From Theocolax elegans (taxonomy: Eukaryota > Arthropoda > Insecta > Hymenoptera > Cerocephalidae), in NCBI GenBank assembly GCA_026168455.1, contig CM047427.1, positions 16,291,301-16,355,300 of the forward strand: a DNA stretch of 64,000 nt, read 5' to 3'. Numbering within the stretch: position 1 is the stretch's first letter; every line of letters starts with the position of its first letter. The position numbers were made by a program, and so were the translations under genes. Under the pieces are notes generated by a model. That model saw only the letters and a program-made list of their open reading frames with translations, searched no databases and was not told where the DNA came from. Shown piece by piece: positions 13,278 to 25,640 of this stretch.

Positions 13278-14170
13278 CGGTTTTTACAAGTAACAAGTGC
13301 GTAAAAAGTTACAACCGCCTATGCTAAAAAGGCGAGGTTCGGCGAAGCCGGACCGAGTGTTTTTTTGTCAGACGCGGTTGTAACTTTCCAACGCACATGT
13401 TGCGAAACGATATTTTTCGATACAGTATGCGGAAAATCGCATTTGAAAAAACGTTAACAATGCGTAAAATCTGATTTTATGCATACTGTATCAAAATAGT
13501 ATCTTTCGATATCGGGGGCATAATTGCGATGTTTAAAATACAAACAATGCATAAAATCGAGCCATACGCACACTGCATCAAAATTAAATAAATATTACCT
13601 TGCATTTTCTGGCCTCCAAACACCTATTCTCCCATCTTTATGAGTCGTAAAAGTTTTTTCATCCATAAATATCGTGTGCCTCCAATCTTCGTCATTCAGA
13701 TTAATATAATTATTTGCAAATTCAATTCTGGCAGCTTTGTCTCTATTAAAAAGTTGTGTTTTTGAAGCTGCTTTACAAAATTTTACATTACACTGCTCTT
13801 TTAAAACTTTCCTCATAGTATTAGCGCACACATTTAAATCTAACCTTTCTGGAAGTTTATATGCGGGTTGAAAAGGATCGCGTTCTATCGCTCTTTGCAC
13901 ACGTCCGACTTCTTCTCCATTTAGCTTCCTTGGTCTAGCATTATTTTCGCGTAAATCGCCAATCTGATTTGCTTGATCGCCTGCTTCTCGGAACCGCCTT
14001 CTCCAACGATAAACCGTATAAATAGATACATCTAATTGTTGGCAAATTTGCTGCATAGGCACATTTGCCTCTAAAAGCGCCCGTAAAGCAGCTAAATTTG
14101 CTTCTGAAGGTTGGAACAGCATTTTAACCTTTTTATTCTCAAAATTCGAAAAAAGATTGGTTATGATCAC
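12099..14170 (-). CDS. Tc1/mariner-like DDE transposase, three exons
   Basis: Exons are about 14170-13599, 13088-12920 and 12436-12099, each joined by GT...AG (donors GTAATA and GTAAGT, acceptors CCATAG and TTTCAG). Exon 1 starts with a helix-turn-helix region (VSIYTVYRWRRRFREAG) followed by the first catalytic Asp in FMDEKTF. Exon 2 has the TYSGRSTAAFWGWM-type core. Exon 3 carries the second Asp in EDNSPIH and the catalytic Glu in SPDLNVIEHVW, 35 residues after that Asp by count, so DD35E rather than the commonest DD34E. The start may be the internal Met just before LFQPSEAN (about 14121). All parts are open, so this copy looks intact. Function: cut-and-paste transposition at TA sites. Confidence 0.85.
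13228..13404. repeat. AT microsatellite and short foldback inside transposase intron 1
   Basis: A pure AT run occupies about 13228-13275. It is followed by a hairpin with arms at about 13293-13318 and 13375-13403 (GTGCGT...GTTACAACCGC and its complement). This is possibly a small MITE. Confidence 0.5.
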
Positions 14171-14792
14171 ATCGACGAACGATTACTGATGTCAAATGTC
14201 AAATCTCTTTAGAAAAAAAAAAGAACCAACTTCGCGAAATTGCACTAAAAATTATGAAATAATAATTGATGTAAATTATTATTCCGCAATTTTTAGGGCG
14301 ACTTTTAAAAGTGGGTTCTTTTTATTTTTGTACAAATTTTTTTATACATTTTAGTATATTTTTTGTAGTCATATTTTTTTCTGTTAAAAAATTTTTTCTG
14401 ACTTTTATTTCACATTTTTTGAGTTATAACGGTTAAAATATATAAATCTATGTGTATGAAATGAAGTTAAATATTCATCGATCTTTACAAAAAGTGAAAT
14501 GGGATCACCGGAGGATTATTAACTATTATTTAAAAAAATCACCTCAATCGGTCCAGTAGTTTCGGAATAATTGATGGATAAACATAAAAGAAAATACAGA
14601 GACAATTTCCATTTCTGCCAGTAGAATCCTACTTCTTTGTTTTAGTAGCCAAATTCAGACGTTCGTGCAAACCATATGATAATCATTTTTCCGTTTACGT
14701 AGATACGGATTGTTTTTGATTGTTATTGAAACATTGTAAAAATATCGTTATTTAAGATAACCATTATAACTTGTAGAATTATTAAAATAGCA

Positions 14793-15254
14793 ATGGACCG
14801 ATGGGAGCTTGTAACCTACGAATTAGCTATAGTTCGGTATATCCGGAGAAGAAATTTGATCTACGATCCTACAAATCGATTTTATCGAGCACGAAATGTG
14901 AGATTAGCTCTTTTTCAAAACCTGCAAACTTATATACGTAATCGTTTCAACATGCGAAAATCTGGTAAGTAAATATATATTTCGTATATCTTGTTTATAT
15001 ATATATAGACACACACACGCGTATCATAAATTGAAATTCATTTTGCAGTTGCGCAGTTAAAAAAAGATTGGAATCGATTACGTGCGAAGTATGTCACCAT
15101 ATGCCGCAAAATTATTCGTGGACAACTCAGAAGGGCCGAGTTAAACTTCGTAAACACTTGGTTTTTGAGGCATATGAGTTTTCTCGCACCCTACATATGC
15201 CATTTCAACGGAGAAAGGCGGTATTATCCTGACGAGGATTATGCAGTGATATAG
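14793..15254 (+). CDS. MADF-like DNA-binding protein carried by the Tc1/mariner-like element
   Basis: Two exons, 14793-14964 and 15049-15254, are joined by GTAAGT...TTTGCAG in a continuous frame of 125 codons ending TAG. The product is very basic. It has the layout of a MADF/Myb-SANT-like domain: an N-terminal helix (WELVTYELAIVRYIRRRN), LIYDPTNRFYRARNVR, then a VAQLKKDWNRLRAKY helix matching the MADF pattern of W...LR..Y, and a C-terminal W...FL segment. It is divergent from the transposase with about 620 bp between starts, which could hold a shared promoter. Myb/SANT-like helpers are standard in PIF/Harbinger elements but are not standard in Tc1/mariner. Family call is by pattern only. Confidence 0.6.
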
Positions 15255-15485
15255 GTAACAATTGCATATTTATTATCTTTTGATAACATTATTATTATAT
15301 TGTTTATTTTAACTTTAGTTAATCATCTCTATTTATTTTTATCAATATCACCGTCATATTTTAACGTAATACATTTTATAAATTTTAAGATTTATTAATA
15401 TTACTGCTTTTATTCTTTTTATTTCATCAAAAATATTGAATATAATAAGTTTTAAGACCGTTTATTAACATTTATTAGTATTTTT

Positions 15486-15805
15486 CACCCTAACCATCTG
15501 AAAAGTCCACTTTATTGACCTCTGCGGAGGGAGTAAAATTGCATTTTATTCCCTTGATTACTTTATTCCCCGTAGACTCATTCTATTCCCCGTAGACCCA
15601 TTTTATTGTTCGTAGATCAATTCTATTCACTGTAGACTTACTTTTTTGTCCATTAGTACTTATTTTAGTCTTTTCCTACACAAATACTAAATCAAATTAA
15701 TTTTGTTCAATTAAATACAGCAAAAAATCTTAGAATATTGAAAAAATTTAGAAATGTTTAAATAAATTGTTGTCGAATAAAGTGGCTTTCCAAGTGATTA
15801 GGGTG
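15486..15805. mobile_element. MITE, 320 bp, in right TIR arm
   Basis: Ends are CACCCTAACCATCTG and the inverted form of CACCCTAATCACTTGG. It interrupts sequence that is continuous in the left arm. The interior repeats the phrase attcccc/cgtagac several times. Confidence 0.6.
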
Positions 15806-15812
15806 AAAAATG

Positions 15813-15937
15813 TTATATGCACTACGGGAGTAAGAGGCGATTATTCCCTTGGATGAATTACTACCCTCGCTAAAGCTCGGGTAGTAACTATCATCCCGGG
15901 AATAAACGCCTACTTTACTCCCTTGGTGCATAAATAA
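15813..15937. repeat. Long hairpin (foldback), about 125 bp
   Basis: Arms pair from TATGCACTACGGGAG to CTCCCTTGGTGCATA. An inner stem ACTACCC/GGGTAGT lies around the loop tcgctaaagctc. It is absent from the left TIR arm, so it is an insertion or arrived with the MITE next to it. Confidence 0.6.
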
Positions 15938-17091
15938 CTATTTAATTTCACGAGTAAATTTAAAAAGACAAATTTACTGCCATTTTATAAAGTAGTTTGA
16001 TTTTAAAAAATGTTACAAATTGTAATATACTATAAAAACTCTTTTCTGTAAACTAAATATATTTCTCATATAAAATCAATATTTCAGATCGGTACCCGTT
16101 AGAAAATATCCGTATTATCGAGGATAATAGTCCAATCTACACGGCACGCATAGTGACGGATTGGTGTGCGGAACATCCTCAATTGAACAGACTCCGTTAA
16201 CAAAGCTCTTAAATTACCGTCAAATGTATTTATTATTAAGAAATTATGATGTATTTCCGTAAATAATTATTGTCCTTCTAATTAATTATTTTTAAGAAGT
16301 TCGACCTATTTTATAATAAATAATTTCATATACCATGAGTTGTTTTGTTGTTAATAAAAAATATGATGAGTACTAAAACACACATTACTCACATAATCAT
16401 TCCCAATATTTAGATATTAAAATCAAGGAAATGCCACACTTAGAAAAGGGTCTTTTTTATAATTTTTTATAAACAAAAAAATGAACTTTTGAATAAATCC
16501 TGAACAGTCATGTTTTAAGCAATATGCCAAAGTATTAAAAAATGATTCGTCATTGATAAAACGATAATTTAATTATGACGATTGCCTTAATAATTTATGC
16601 CATTTTTGACTAATAATTACCGCACAAAAATTGTTTATTATATGAGCTACCAGAATTAATTTTTTCCGATTTTTAATTGAATATTTTAAATACAATTTGT
16701 ATGTTGTAAGGCGTGGATCCCTGTAATTTGGTCTGACACCCCATTAAGCAAATAGGAAGTAATAAAATTAAAAACAGCATGTACTATTCAATTTGTAATT
16801 TATGAATAGTTTAAATTAATAATCCAAATTAAATATTAATTTAATTAATATTATGCGATTTAAATCGACATCAGTAATTCCATATTTCATTATTACAACG
16901 TCCAACCATTAACCAACAAAAAAGTAGATATAAACTCAGTGATTTGAATTTGTTCTTAGCAGATTAAATTGTTAGTTAGTGTACATTATGTATTCTTGAA
17001 AAAACAATTTTAAAATATATATATATTATATAAATATTACGCCGCACGCACACACACCCACATACATACATACATATATATACATATATAT

Positions 17092-18550
17092 GGTCTATTT
17101 CACGTCAAGTGGTACGATGAAAATTTTAAATCACTCCAAAATTTGAGAACAGGCTGGAAACATCTTCCAGAACATACAAAAAAAATTTAAGTGTTAAAAA
17201 TAATTTGCTTAAGAGTTATTCGACCATGAAAAGTGGAAATTTTTCAATGTTTTAGAAAAATTTCTATATTTAAAGCCATTTATCTTAAAATCTGTTGATT
17301 TTTTTGAAAAAACATTACAAACAACTTTTGTTTAAATTAATCTTTACAACTTATCTACCATGGTTACATTTCTTAATTTTAAAATCTCGCAGAGATAGAA
17401 CACCCGGACATATTGAATATCAAAAAAAGGCTACCACACCATAATTGATTTTAATCTAACACCTCTCAAAAGTTCACATTTTTCGCGAGCTTTCGAATGG
17501 CTTGGGTTAGCTTATTGGCCAAGACCGCTGTTGTAAGTTATGCCTCATAAATCACTAATTTTCACGTATTTTAGGACATAACTTACACCAGAGGTGTAAA
17601 ATATATATAATATACATATGGGGTATTCCACGTAAAGTGGTCCGATCAAAATTTTAAAATGCACCAAATTTTGAGTACACTTTGCCAATTTTTTTGCAGA
17701 ATACAGAAAAAATTTTTAGGTACTGGAATTTATTAGCTCAAAAGTTATTATAACCTCAAAAAGTGAACTTTATCCAGTTTTTTTCAACACCAGCTGGGTT
17801 TATTGCTATTTAACTCAAAATTTATCAACTTTTACTATACAACATTATATGTAACATTCGTTGCTAATTATGTGTAGAATTTATCCTTCTGGGTTAGAAT
17901 TTCTAATCTTAAGGTCAATGTTACATAAACTACATGTCAATATTCAACTTAAAAAAGTGTAAGTTCGCCGCAATTGATTTTTTTATCCAAAAGTCTAAAA
18001 GAAAGCTTGGAGCAATACCTTTCAAATAGTCTGTAGCTTTTTATGGCCTTCAATTCTGTAAAAAGTTATGATAATTTAAAGAAAGACAAAAAATTCACAA
18101 AAATTAACACGGTATATCCCATTTAAATTTTTAAAAAAATTTGGTGTTTGTGTGTTCAAAAAATGTGATCTTTTGAGCGGTGTTAGATCAAAATCGATTG
18201 TGGCGTGGTCGCCTTTTTTTGATATTCAATATTTGCGGGCGTTCTATATCTTCGAGATTTTAAAATTAGGAATTGTAACCCAAGTAGATAAGTTCTAAGG
18301 ATTATTTTGAACAAAAGTTGTTTATAACTTATTTTTAAAAAAATCAATAGATTTTGAGATAAATAGCTTTGAAAATAATAATTTCTCTAAAAAATTGGAA
18401 AATTTCCATTTTTCATGGTGGAATAACTCTTAGGCAAATTATTTTTAACACCTCAAATTTTTTTTCTATCTTCTGGAAGATATTTCCAGTCTGTTCACAA
18501 AATTTGGAGTGATTTCAAATTTTCATCGTACCACTGATGTGAAATAGCCC
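17092..18550. mobile_element. Foldback-type element with arms of about 430 bp
   Basis: The left arm from GGTCTATTTCACGTCAAG (17092) and the right arm ending at 18550 are inverted repeats of one another for some 430 bp (to about 17530 and from about 18150). The centre begins with another related start, GGGTATTCCACGTAAAG at about 17621. Flanks are ATATATAT on both sides. No ORF of note. A diverged piece of the centre (17880-18065) recurs at 26195-26375. Confidence 0.7.
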
Positions 18551-18709
18551 ATATATATGGTAATGAACAATTAACTTACCAAAAATAGTAAAGTGCATAT
18601 ACTTAATTGTAGTATTTAGTAAAACCCTATTAAAATTTTAGATTATTTGAAACGGATTTAATAGAACTTTACGCCAAGAGTTGTATATGTCATTAATATT
18701 TTGTACTTT

Positions 18710-21215
18710 AAGAGTAATAAAACTTTCTTCTTAATTAAATTAATTTTTGTATTAGCTTTAAAGAATTATTTATAACATTTTAGCGGTATATAAATAAAAA
18801 CCTGTTTCTTCCATTTCTCCCGTAATTCGTAATTTGCACCCTCTTTCAAAATTTGCGTTTTAATCCATAATTATATCCAATTTATTTTTCCCTTTAGTTA
18901 CAGAGCCCATATATTTATTTTAATTATTATAAACAAAGGCATTCCTTAAATAACCTTTTGTTTCTAATAAATACATACTTGTTTATATAAAATATTGTTT
19001 TATATAAATATACGTAATCTACTTACTTATATATCCATACAATTTTTAAATTTTGATTTGAATAATATCAAAAGGCGCGATAGCGCCTGACGCAAGTATA
19101 GCGCGAGAGCCATTATAGACAGCTAATTTAACCCCTCAGATTTTGTATTCATTATTTTGATTATTACATTAATAATATATGTATAATCGATCAAACCCCA
19201 CATTCCCTATTTAATTATCTTCACTCAACATTAAATTTTATGTAAATTCATCGACACATACTAGAGAAAAATCAAGTGAAAGAAATTGCTTGTTGATTTC
19301 CTTTAACTCGATTTTTGCTATTTCCGTGTTTTATTGTCTCTTCCCTTTTATATATATATGTCTATAGAATTAGCTTCCAGCCCGGGACAGAGCGCGTACA
19401 CATGTAAAAACTCGTGTCAGACTCTGAAAAATTCAGCGCGAGGGCGCTACTGTTACGCTCAGTTTACTTGCAGCAATTGCAGTTGTCATGTATTGTGGTT
19501 ATATTTTTTTTATTAAGTACTGCTAAATTTTCAAATTCTAAAATTAATCGGGGGGTCTTTGGATATATATATATATATAATATTATGACATACGTCAACC
19601 TGCGTGTACATTACAGCGTGCAAAAAGTGTTACAGATAAAACAAGTATTTCTGTGTAAAGAAAAATAGCATCTCACTAATAAGATGAGTAAATAAACGAT
19701 AAAAAGGAAAAAGTCCGAAGAGAGATAGAATATTTAATGAATGGAACTTAATTACAATGAACAAATGGAACAAATAAAAACTAGCGAACAAAACTCAGAT
19801 GTTAAGAAACGTAATAATGGAATTCATTGCATTAAGTTTAATAAGGATGAATGTATTTTTCAGTTTGCAATATATGATGACGAACTATAAAAACATATAC
19901 TGTTCTTTAAGAGTAATAAAACTTTCTTCTTAATTAAATTAATTTTTGTATTAGCTTTAAAGAATTATTTATAACATTTTAGCGGTATATAAATAAAAAC
20001 CTGTTTCTTCCATTTCTCCCGTAATTCGTAATTTGCACCCTCTTTCAAAATTTGCGTTTTAATCCATAATTATATCCAATTTATTTTTCCCTTTAGTTAC
20101 AGAGCCCATATATTTATTTTAATTATTATAAACAAAGGCATTCCTTAAATAACCTTTTGTTTCTAATAAATACATACTTGTTTATATAAAATATTGTTTT
20201 ATATAAATATACGTAATCTACTTACTTATATATCCATACAATTTTTAAATTTTGATTTGAATAATATCAAAAGGCGCGATAGCGCCTGACGCAAGTATAG
20301 CGCGAGAGCCATTATAGACAGCTAATTTAACCCCTCAGATTTTGTATTCATTATTTTGATTATTACATTAATAATATATGTATAATCGATCAAACCCCAC
20401 ATTCCCTATTTAATTATCTTCACTCAACATTAAATTTTATGTAAATTCATCGACACATACTAGAGAAAATCAAGTGAAAGAAATTGCTTGTTGATTTCCT
20501 TTAACTCGATTTTTGCTATTTCCGTGTTTTATTGTCTCTTCCCTTTTTATATATATATGTCTATAGAATTAGCTTCCAGCCCGGGACAGAGCGCGTACAC
20601 ATGTAAAAACTCGTGTCAGACTCTGAAAAATTCAGCGCGAGGGCGCTACTGTTACGCTCAGTTTACTTGCAGCAATTGCAGTTGTCATGTATTGTGGTTA
20701 TATTTTTTTTATTAAGTACTGCTAAATTTTCAAATTCTAAAATTAATCGGGGGGTCTTTGGATATATATATATATAATATTATGACATTCCCGTATCTTC
20801 ATCAAAAATGTCACGTAACACATAGGCGCAGGGGATCACATTTACTTACACGGGAGAGAAAGAGAGATAGAGTGAAGTAAGAGATAATCAAGTCAAACGT
20901 CAACCTGCGTGTACATTACAGCGTGCAAAAAGTGTTCCAGATAAAACAAGTATTTCTGTGTAAAGAAAAATAGCATCTCACTAATAAGATGAGTAAATAA
21001 ACGATAAAAAGGAAAAAGTCCGAAGAGAGATAGAATATTTAATGGAATGGAACTTAATTACAATGAACAAATGGAACAAATAAAAACTAGCGAACAAAAC
21101 TCAGATGTTAAGAAACGTAATAATGGAATTCATTGCATTAAGTTTAATAAGGATGAATGTATTTTTCAGTTTGCAATATATGATGATGACGAACTTATAA
21201 AAACATATACTGTTC
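18710..21215. repeat. Direct tandem duplication, unit about 1.2-1.3 kb
   Basis: Copy A (about 18710-19904) and copy B (19905-about 21215) are nearly identical. The junction falls at tgttc/tttaagag. Copy B carries an extra approximately 108-bp piece at about 20787-20897. Both copies contain the same upstream region and first codons of the gene at 21047; copy A cuts that gene off after about 50 codons. Confidence 0.85.
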
Positions 21216-22523
21216 AAATTTTTAATGAAAATAATAAGGGAACATTTGGAGTTTTGGATATTCCATTGGCCATATAATATTGTAAATACTCCAATAATAT
21301 TTATAAGAAATCTTAAGTTACACTTAGACACGTATCACAAACAAAAAAAAACAATATGATGATTTGAAATCTTATTTGGAAGATGTTTGTAATTGTTCTG
21401 TGGATGTGCATTATTCTTATACTTTTGTTTTATAACGTTTCTGAAATGCGAAGATTTTGAAACTAATATCTACTTTAACATAATTGTTTATGTATTTTAT
21501 GACTTAACAAAAGAAAATCCTATTAAAGTAAAATTTGACTTAAATAGCTTTGATGATATTGACAATACTAATATGAAGCAGCATTTAGAATCTTTTTTCG
21601 AATGTTTTAAAAGTTTAACATTAAAAGAAGCGCATTTATTCAAATAATTGAACAAGATAATGCACTTATGGAATGGAAGTTGGAAAAATATGATACAATT
21701 TTAAATTTAAGTGTAAGAATTTTTAAACTAAAGACTTTAAAACGGAACAAAAATTATTTATTTCTCTTTTAGGATTTATCAGATTTTGAAAGCTCAGACG
21801 ATGATATTAGCCAGATGAGCACTCCAAAAAAGAAACAAACAAAACAAGCGGTGAACCTTCATATACTAAAATTAAAAAAGCAACTGTTAATAAATTACAA
21901 ACTAACAAAAAGTCACAAGGTAAAAATGATGGCTCGACTGAACAGTATAGTCAAGGAAATTCTCAAACAAATATGAATGTTAAACAAACACAGAAAACTA
22001 ACAAGAAAAAGAAAAAAAAACTTCAAGATACAATGAGACAAACAAAACTAAACTTTACATTAGAGAAGAATGCAAATGAAAAAAATGTTACTGGTGATAA
22101 TAGTGCAATAAGCGCTGCTATTCATATTGTGAATAAAAAAAGGGTAGAACAATTAAAGCTAGTCAACACATCCAAAGGAGAATCAAATAGTGAAATGGAT
22201 AAAACAGATGAAATTAATAAAGTTAATTCAAAAGGTAAACCGCAAAAACAGCAATTAGCTAGCAAGCTATAGTTAATTTAAATAAGACTATTGACATGAA
22301 AAGGAAATCAATAACAAAAATAAATACCTTTAGAAGACCACATAGTATAATTAACAAACGAATCAAGCAACCTATCATAACAAGTACACCACTTCATGTG
22401 CAAACTAATAAATTATTTCAACCAACTACAAATGATAATTTGGACATCAGTGAAATAAGTAGAAGAGAATCTGTAAATACCAATATAATCATAATAGCAG
22501 TAGTAGTAGTACCAGAAACCTAA
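21047..22523 (+). pseudogene. Unrecognised host-like gene, frame-broken
   Basis: Coding-like segments follow one another in changing frames: 21047-21277 (begins MELNYNEQMEQIKTSEQN), a second frame at about 21270-21435, then about 21436-21645. A plausible intron at 21714-21772 (GTAAGA...TCTTTTAG) leads to an acidic then Lys/Asn-rich tail (21773-22523). At least two 1-base shifts, near 21272 and 21436, break the reading. The globular first half and low-complexity basic tail suggest a nuclear protein, but I do not recognise the family. A truncated duplicate of the start lies at 19741-19890. Confidence 0.4.
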
Positions 22524-22925
22524 GACTTTCTCGTAATTAAAAAAATTGTATAAATTTAAAATTGTTAATGTTATTTAATTATGGTTGCAAAACACCAATA
22601 TATTAAGTATATGATGGAATGTGCATCCAATAATTAAACACGCACATTATTTTTGTACAATATACAATAACATTCTAATATTTTTCATCCAAAATAATTG
22701 AATAAACAATAATTTTATTCATAATAACATTGTAATATTTTTCATCCAAAATAATTGAATAAACAATTATTTATTAACTTCTAAGAAAGGAAATAAGGAT
22801 ATTTATTTACAAAATTTTTCTATGTCTAATTGTAATGTCTATACTTTCTTAACAAATATATTATACTAAAATTGTTCATCAACATTCTTCAATGAACTAA
22901 TAATGCACAGTCTATTTTGTTTTTA

Positions 22926-23480
22926 ACTTGTCAGAAGCACTTCATCTCTGAAGGCAAGAGCAGAAACTACTTTTTGGTGTCCTTGATATTCTCTCTTCAC
23001 AGTTCCTGTTGCTATATTCCATAATCTTGCAACACCATCCGACGAAGCAGTAAAAATGTATTGCGAATCAGCACTGAAAGCTACATCCCAAACCCATCGT
23101 TTAGCTTCATGCTGTAGAACTTGCACCTCGGAAAAGTCTGTTGTTTTCCAAACTTTGGCAGTCTTATCTGCTGAAGTAGTAACAAGAAGTGTACTATCAG
23201 GACTAAACTTACATCTAAGTGCATATGCTCTATGTGCATTTAACTTAAGCCTAGGATTTAATTTTGTAGGTTCTTCACCGATACCACCGGTAAAGTGTCC
23301 ATATAAAACAATGACCTCTGTTGTTAACAGCAGCCATATAAGTCCCAACTGCATCAACTGCTATGTCTTGAATAGAAGCTTCTGCTTCAGGTATTAATTG
23401 CTCATTATGGTCTGACCTTAGATCCCACAAATGTATAACTCCACTTTTTGCTTGATACGTTTGATGACTGGGCTCCAGAA
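22926..23480 (-). pseudogene. LST8 (mTOR complex WD40 subunit) fragment, 5'-truncated and frameshifted
   Basis: The translation of the minus strand contains typical LST8 WD-repeat text, for example [31 protein letters not shown], then a last blade [20 protein letters not shown] and [17 protein letters not shown] before the stop. LST8 is a seven-blade WD40 beta-propeller of about 315 residues that stabilises the mTOR kinase in TORC1 and TORC2. Only roughly the last 180 residues are present. One base too many near 23303 shifts the frame (from ...RGHCFIWTL into the TGGIGEEP frame). Upstream of about 23480 there is no further LST8 and no intron inside the match, consistent with a truncated retrocopy or a transduced fragment. 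Confidence 0.8.
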
Positions 23481-23693
23481 TTTAAATTGTTAAATAAATA
23501 ATTTTATTAACAAATACTTATATTATTTTTAACTTTTCTAAAATAATTTATTCAAATAATTAATAAACATTTCCTAAATTTTTTTTACTATTTTTATTTA
23601 AATCTTGATACTTACAAATGTAGTAAAAATAAAAAATTTAAATAATTATTATACTGTACCTGTGAAAACTGTAGTCCAAAACCAAGAATTTGA

Positions 23694-25640
23694 CAAACTT
23701 TTAAATTATCAACATTAAACATAACCAATAATTGTCACTGACAGGTTCTGCTACGCGCACGTTTCGCGGCAAATTAGATGATTGACGACCGTGTAAGATA
23801 AAAGATGACCGTTTAAGATATTAATGTAAAAATAACTAGATCACGCGTGTCTCACTCACTCTTTCGTTTTCCCCTATAGCTCTGTCTCAACTTTTTCGAG
23901 TAGACATATATAAAAAAAATTTGGAATAAAAGTTATCTTTAATTCTTATTCCCTTCTTTTTTCTACTTACACAATAGCTTAATTTTTTTTATTAAGAATT
24001 AACTAAGTAAATATCCGATAACAGAAATTTCTGCAATAGAAAGTATTGAAATCAAAACACCTTCCAAGACGGTGTCAATATTCGCAAGTATTTTATTCCA
24101 ATCACACTTTTTAAATTGCAATCTATTAAATAAATATCTTTAATTCTTATTCCCATATTTTTTCTACTTATACAATAGCTTAAAATTTTTTATTTAGAAT
24201 TAATTACGTAACTTATAACTTATATGCACTTATAAAGTTTCATAAGTGTGTTCCTTTTGACGAATAAAAAATTTGGAACAAAAGTTATCTTTAATTCTTA
24301 TTCCCTTCTTTTTGCTACTTACACAATAGCTTAATTTTTTTTATTAAGAATTAACTAAGTAAATATCCGATAAAAGAAATTTCTGCAATAGAAAGTATTG
24401 AAATCAAAACACCTTCCAAGACGGTGTCAATATTCGCAAGTATTTTACAAACTTTTAAATTATCAACATTAAACATAACCAATAATTGTCACTGACAGGT
24501 TCTGCTACGCGCACGTTTCGCGGCAAATTAGATGATTGACGACCGTGTAAGATAAAAGATGACCGTTTAAGATATAATGTAAAAATAACTAGATCACGCC
24601 TACTTACACAATAGCTTAATTTTTTTTATTAAGAATTAACTAAGTAAATATCCGATAACAGAAATTTCTGCAATAGAAAGTATTGAAATCAAAACACCTT
24701 CCAAGACGGTGTCAATATTCGCAAGTATTTTATTCCAATCACACTTTTTAAATTGCAATCTATTAAATAAATATCTTTAATTCTTATTCCCATATTTTTT
24801 CTACTTATACAATAGCTTAAAATTTTTTATTTAGAATTAATTACGTAACTTATAACTTATATGCACTATAAAGTTTCATAAGTGTGTTCCTTTTGACGAA
24901 TAAAAAATTTGGAACAAAAGTTATCTTTAATTCTTATTCCCTTCTTTTTGCTACTTACACAATAGCTTAATTTTTTTTATTAAGAATTAACTAAGTAAAT
25001 ATCCGATAAAAGAAATTTCTGCAATAGAAAGTATTGAAATCAAAACACCTTCCAAGACGGTGTCAATATTCGCAAGTATTTTATTCCAATCACACTTTTT
25101 AAATTGCAATCTATTAAATAAATATCTTTAATTCTTATTCCCATATTTTTTCTACTTATACAATAGCTTAAAATTTTTTATTTAGAATTAATTACGTAAC
25201 TTATAACTTATATGCACTTATAAAGTTTCATAAGTGTGTTCCTTTTGACGAATAAAAAATTTGGAACAAAAGTTATCTTTAATTCTTATTCCCTTCTTTT
25301 TTCTACTTACACAATAGCTTAATTTTTTTTATTAAGAATTAACTAAGTAAATATCCGATAAAAGAAATTTCTGCAATAGAAAGTATTGAAATCAAAACAC
25401 CTTCCAAGAAGGTGTCAATATTCGCAAGTATTTTATTCCAAATCACACTTTTTAAATTGCAATCTATTAAATAAATATCTTTAATTCTTATTCCCATACT
25501 TTTTCTACTTATACAATAGTTTAAAATTTTTATTTAAAATTAATTACGTAACTTATAACTTATATGCACTTATAAAGTTTCTTAAGTGTGTTCCTGTTGA
25601 CGAATAAAAAATTTGGATCAAAAGGGTCAGTAATAAAAAA
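23694..25640. repeat. Satellite, unit about 351 bp, about 5 copies with rearrangement
   Basis: The phrase gtgtcaatattcgcaag recurs near 24073, 24424, 24709, 25060 and 25417; spacings of about 350 are broken once by a shortened copy. A 150-bp flank (23694-23850, acaaacttttaaattatc...) is duplicated at about 24449-24598 inside the array. No coding. Confidence 0.85.

Larger units (their letters stand above)
11299..16981. mobile_element. Tc1/mariner-like DNA transposon with long TIRs and two divergent genes
   Basis: TA is duplicated at 11297-11298 and 16982-16983. The ends start CACTAACTAACAATTTAATC on each side as inverted repeats. The arms extend to about 11299-12733 and 15339-16981, over 1.4 kb, with indels; the right arm has gained 15486-15937. 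Between the arms, the intron-bearing transposase (minus) and a MADF-like gene (plus) are divergent. The left arm contains the transposase's last exon and the right arm holds only a truncated copy of it (16086-16200), so the long TIR probably arose by inverted duplication of one end. Confidence 0.8.
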
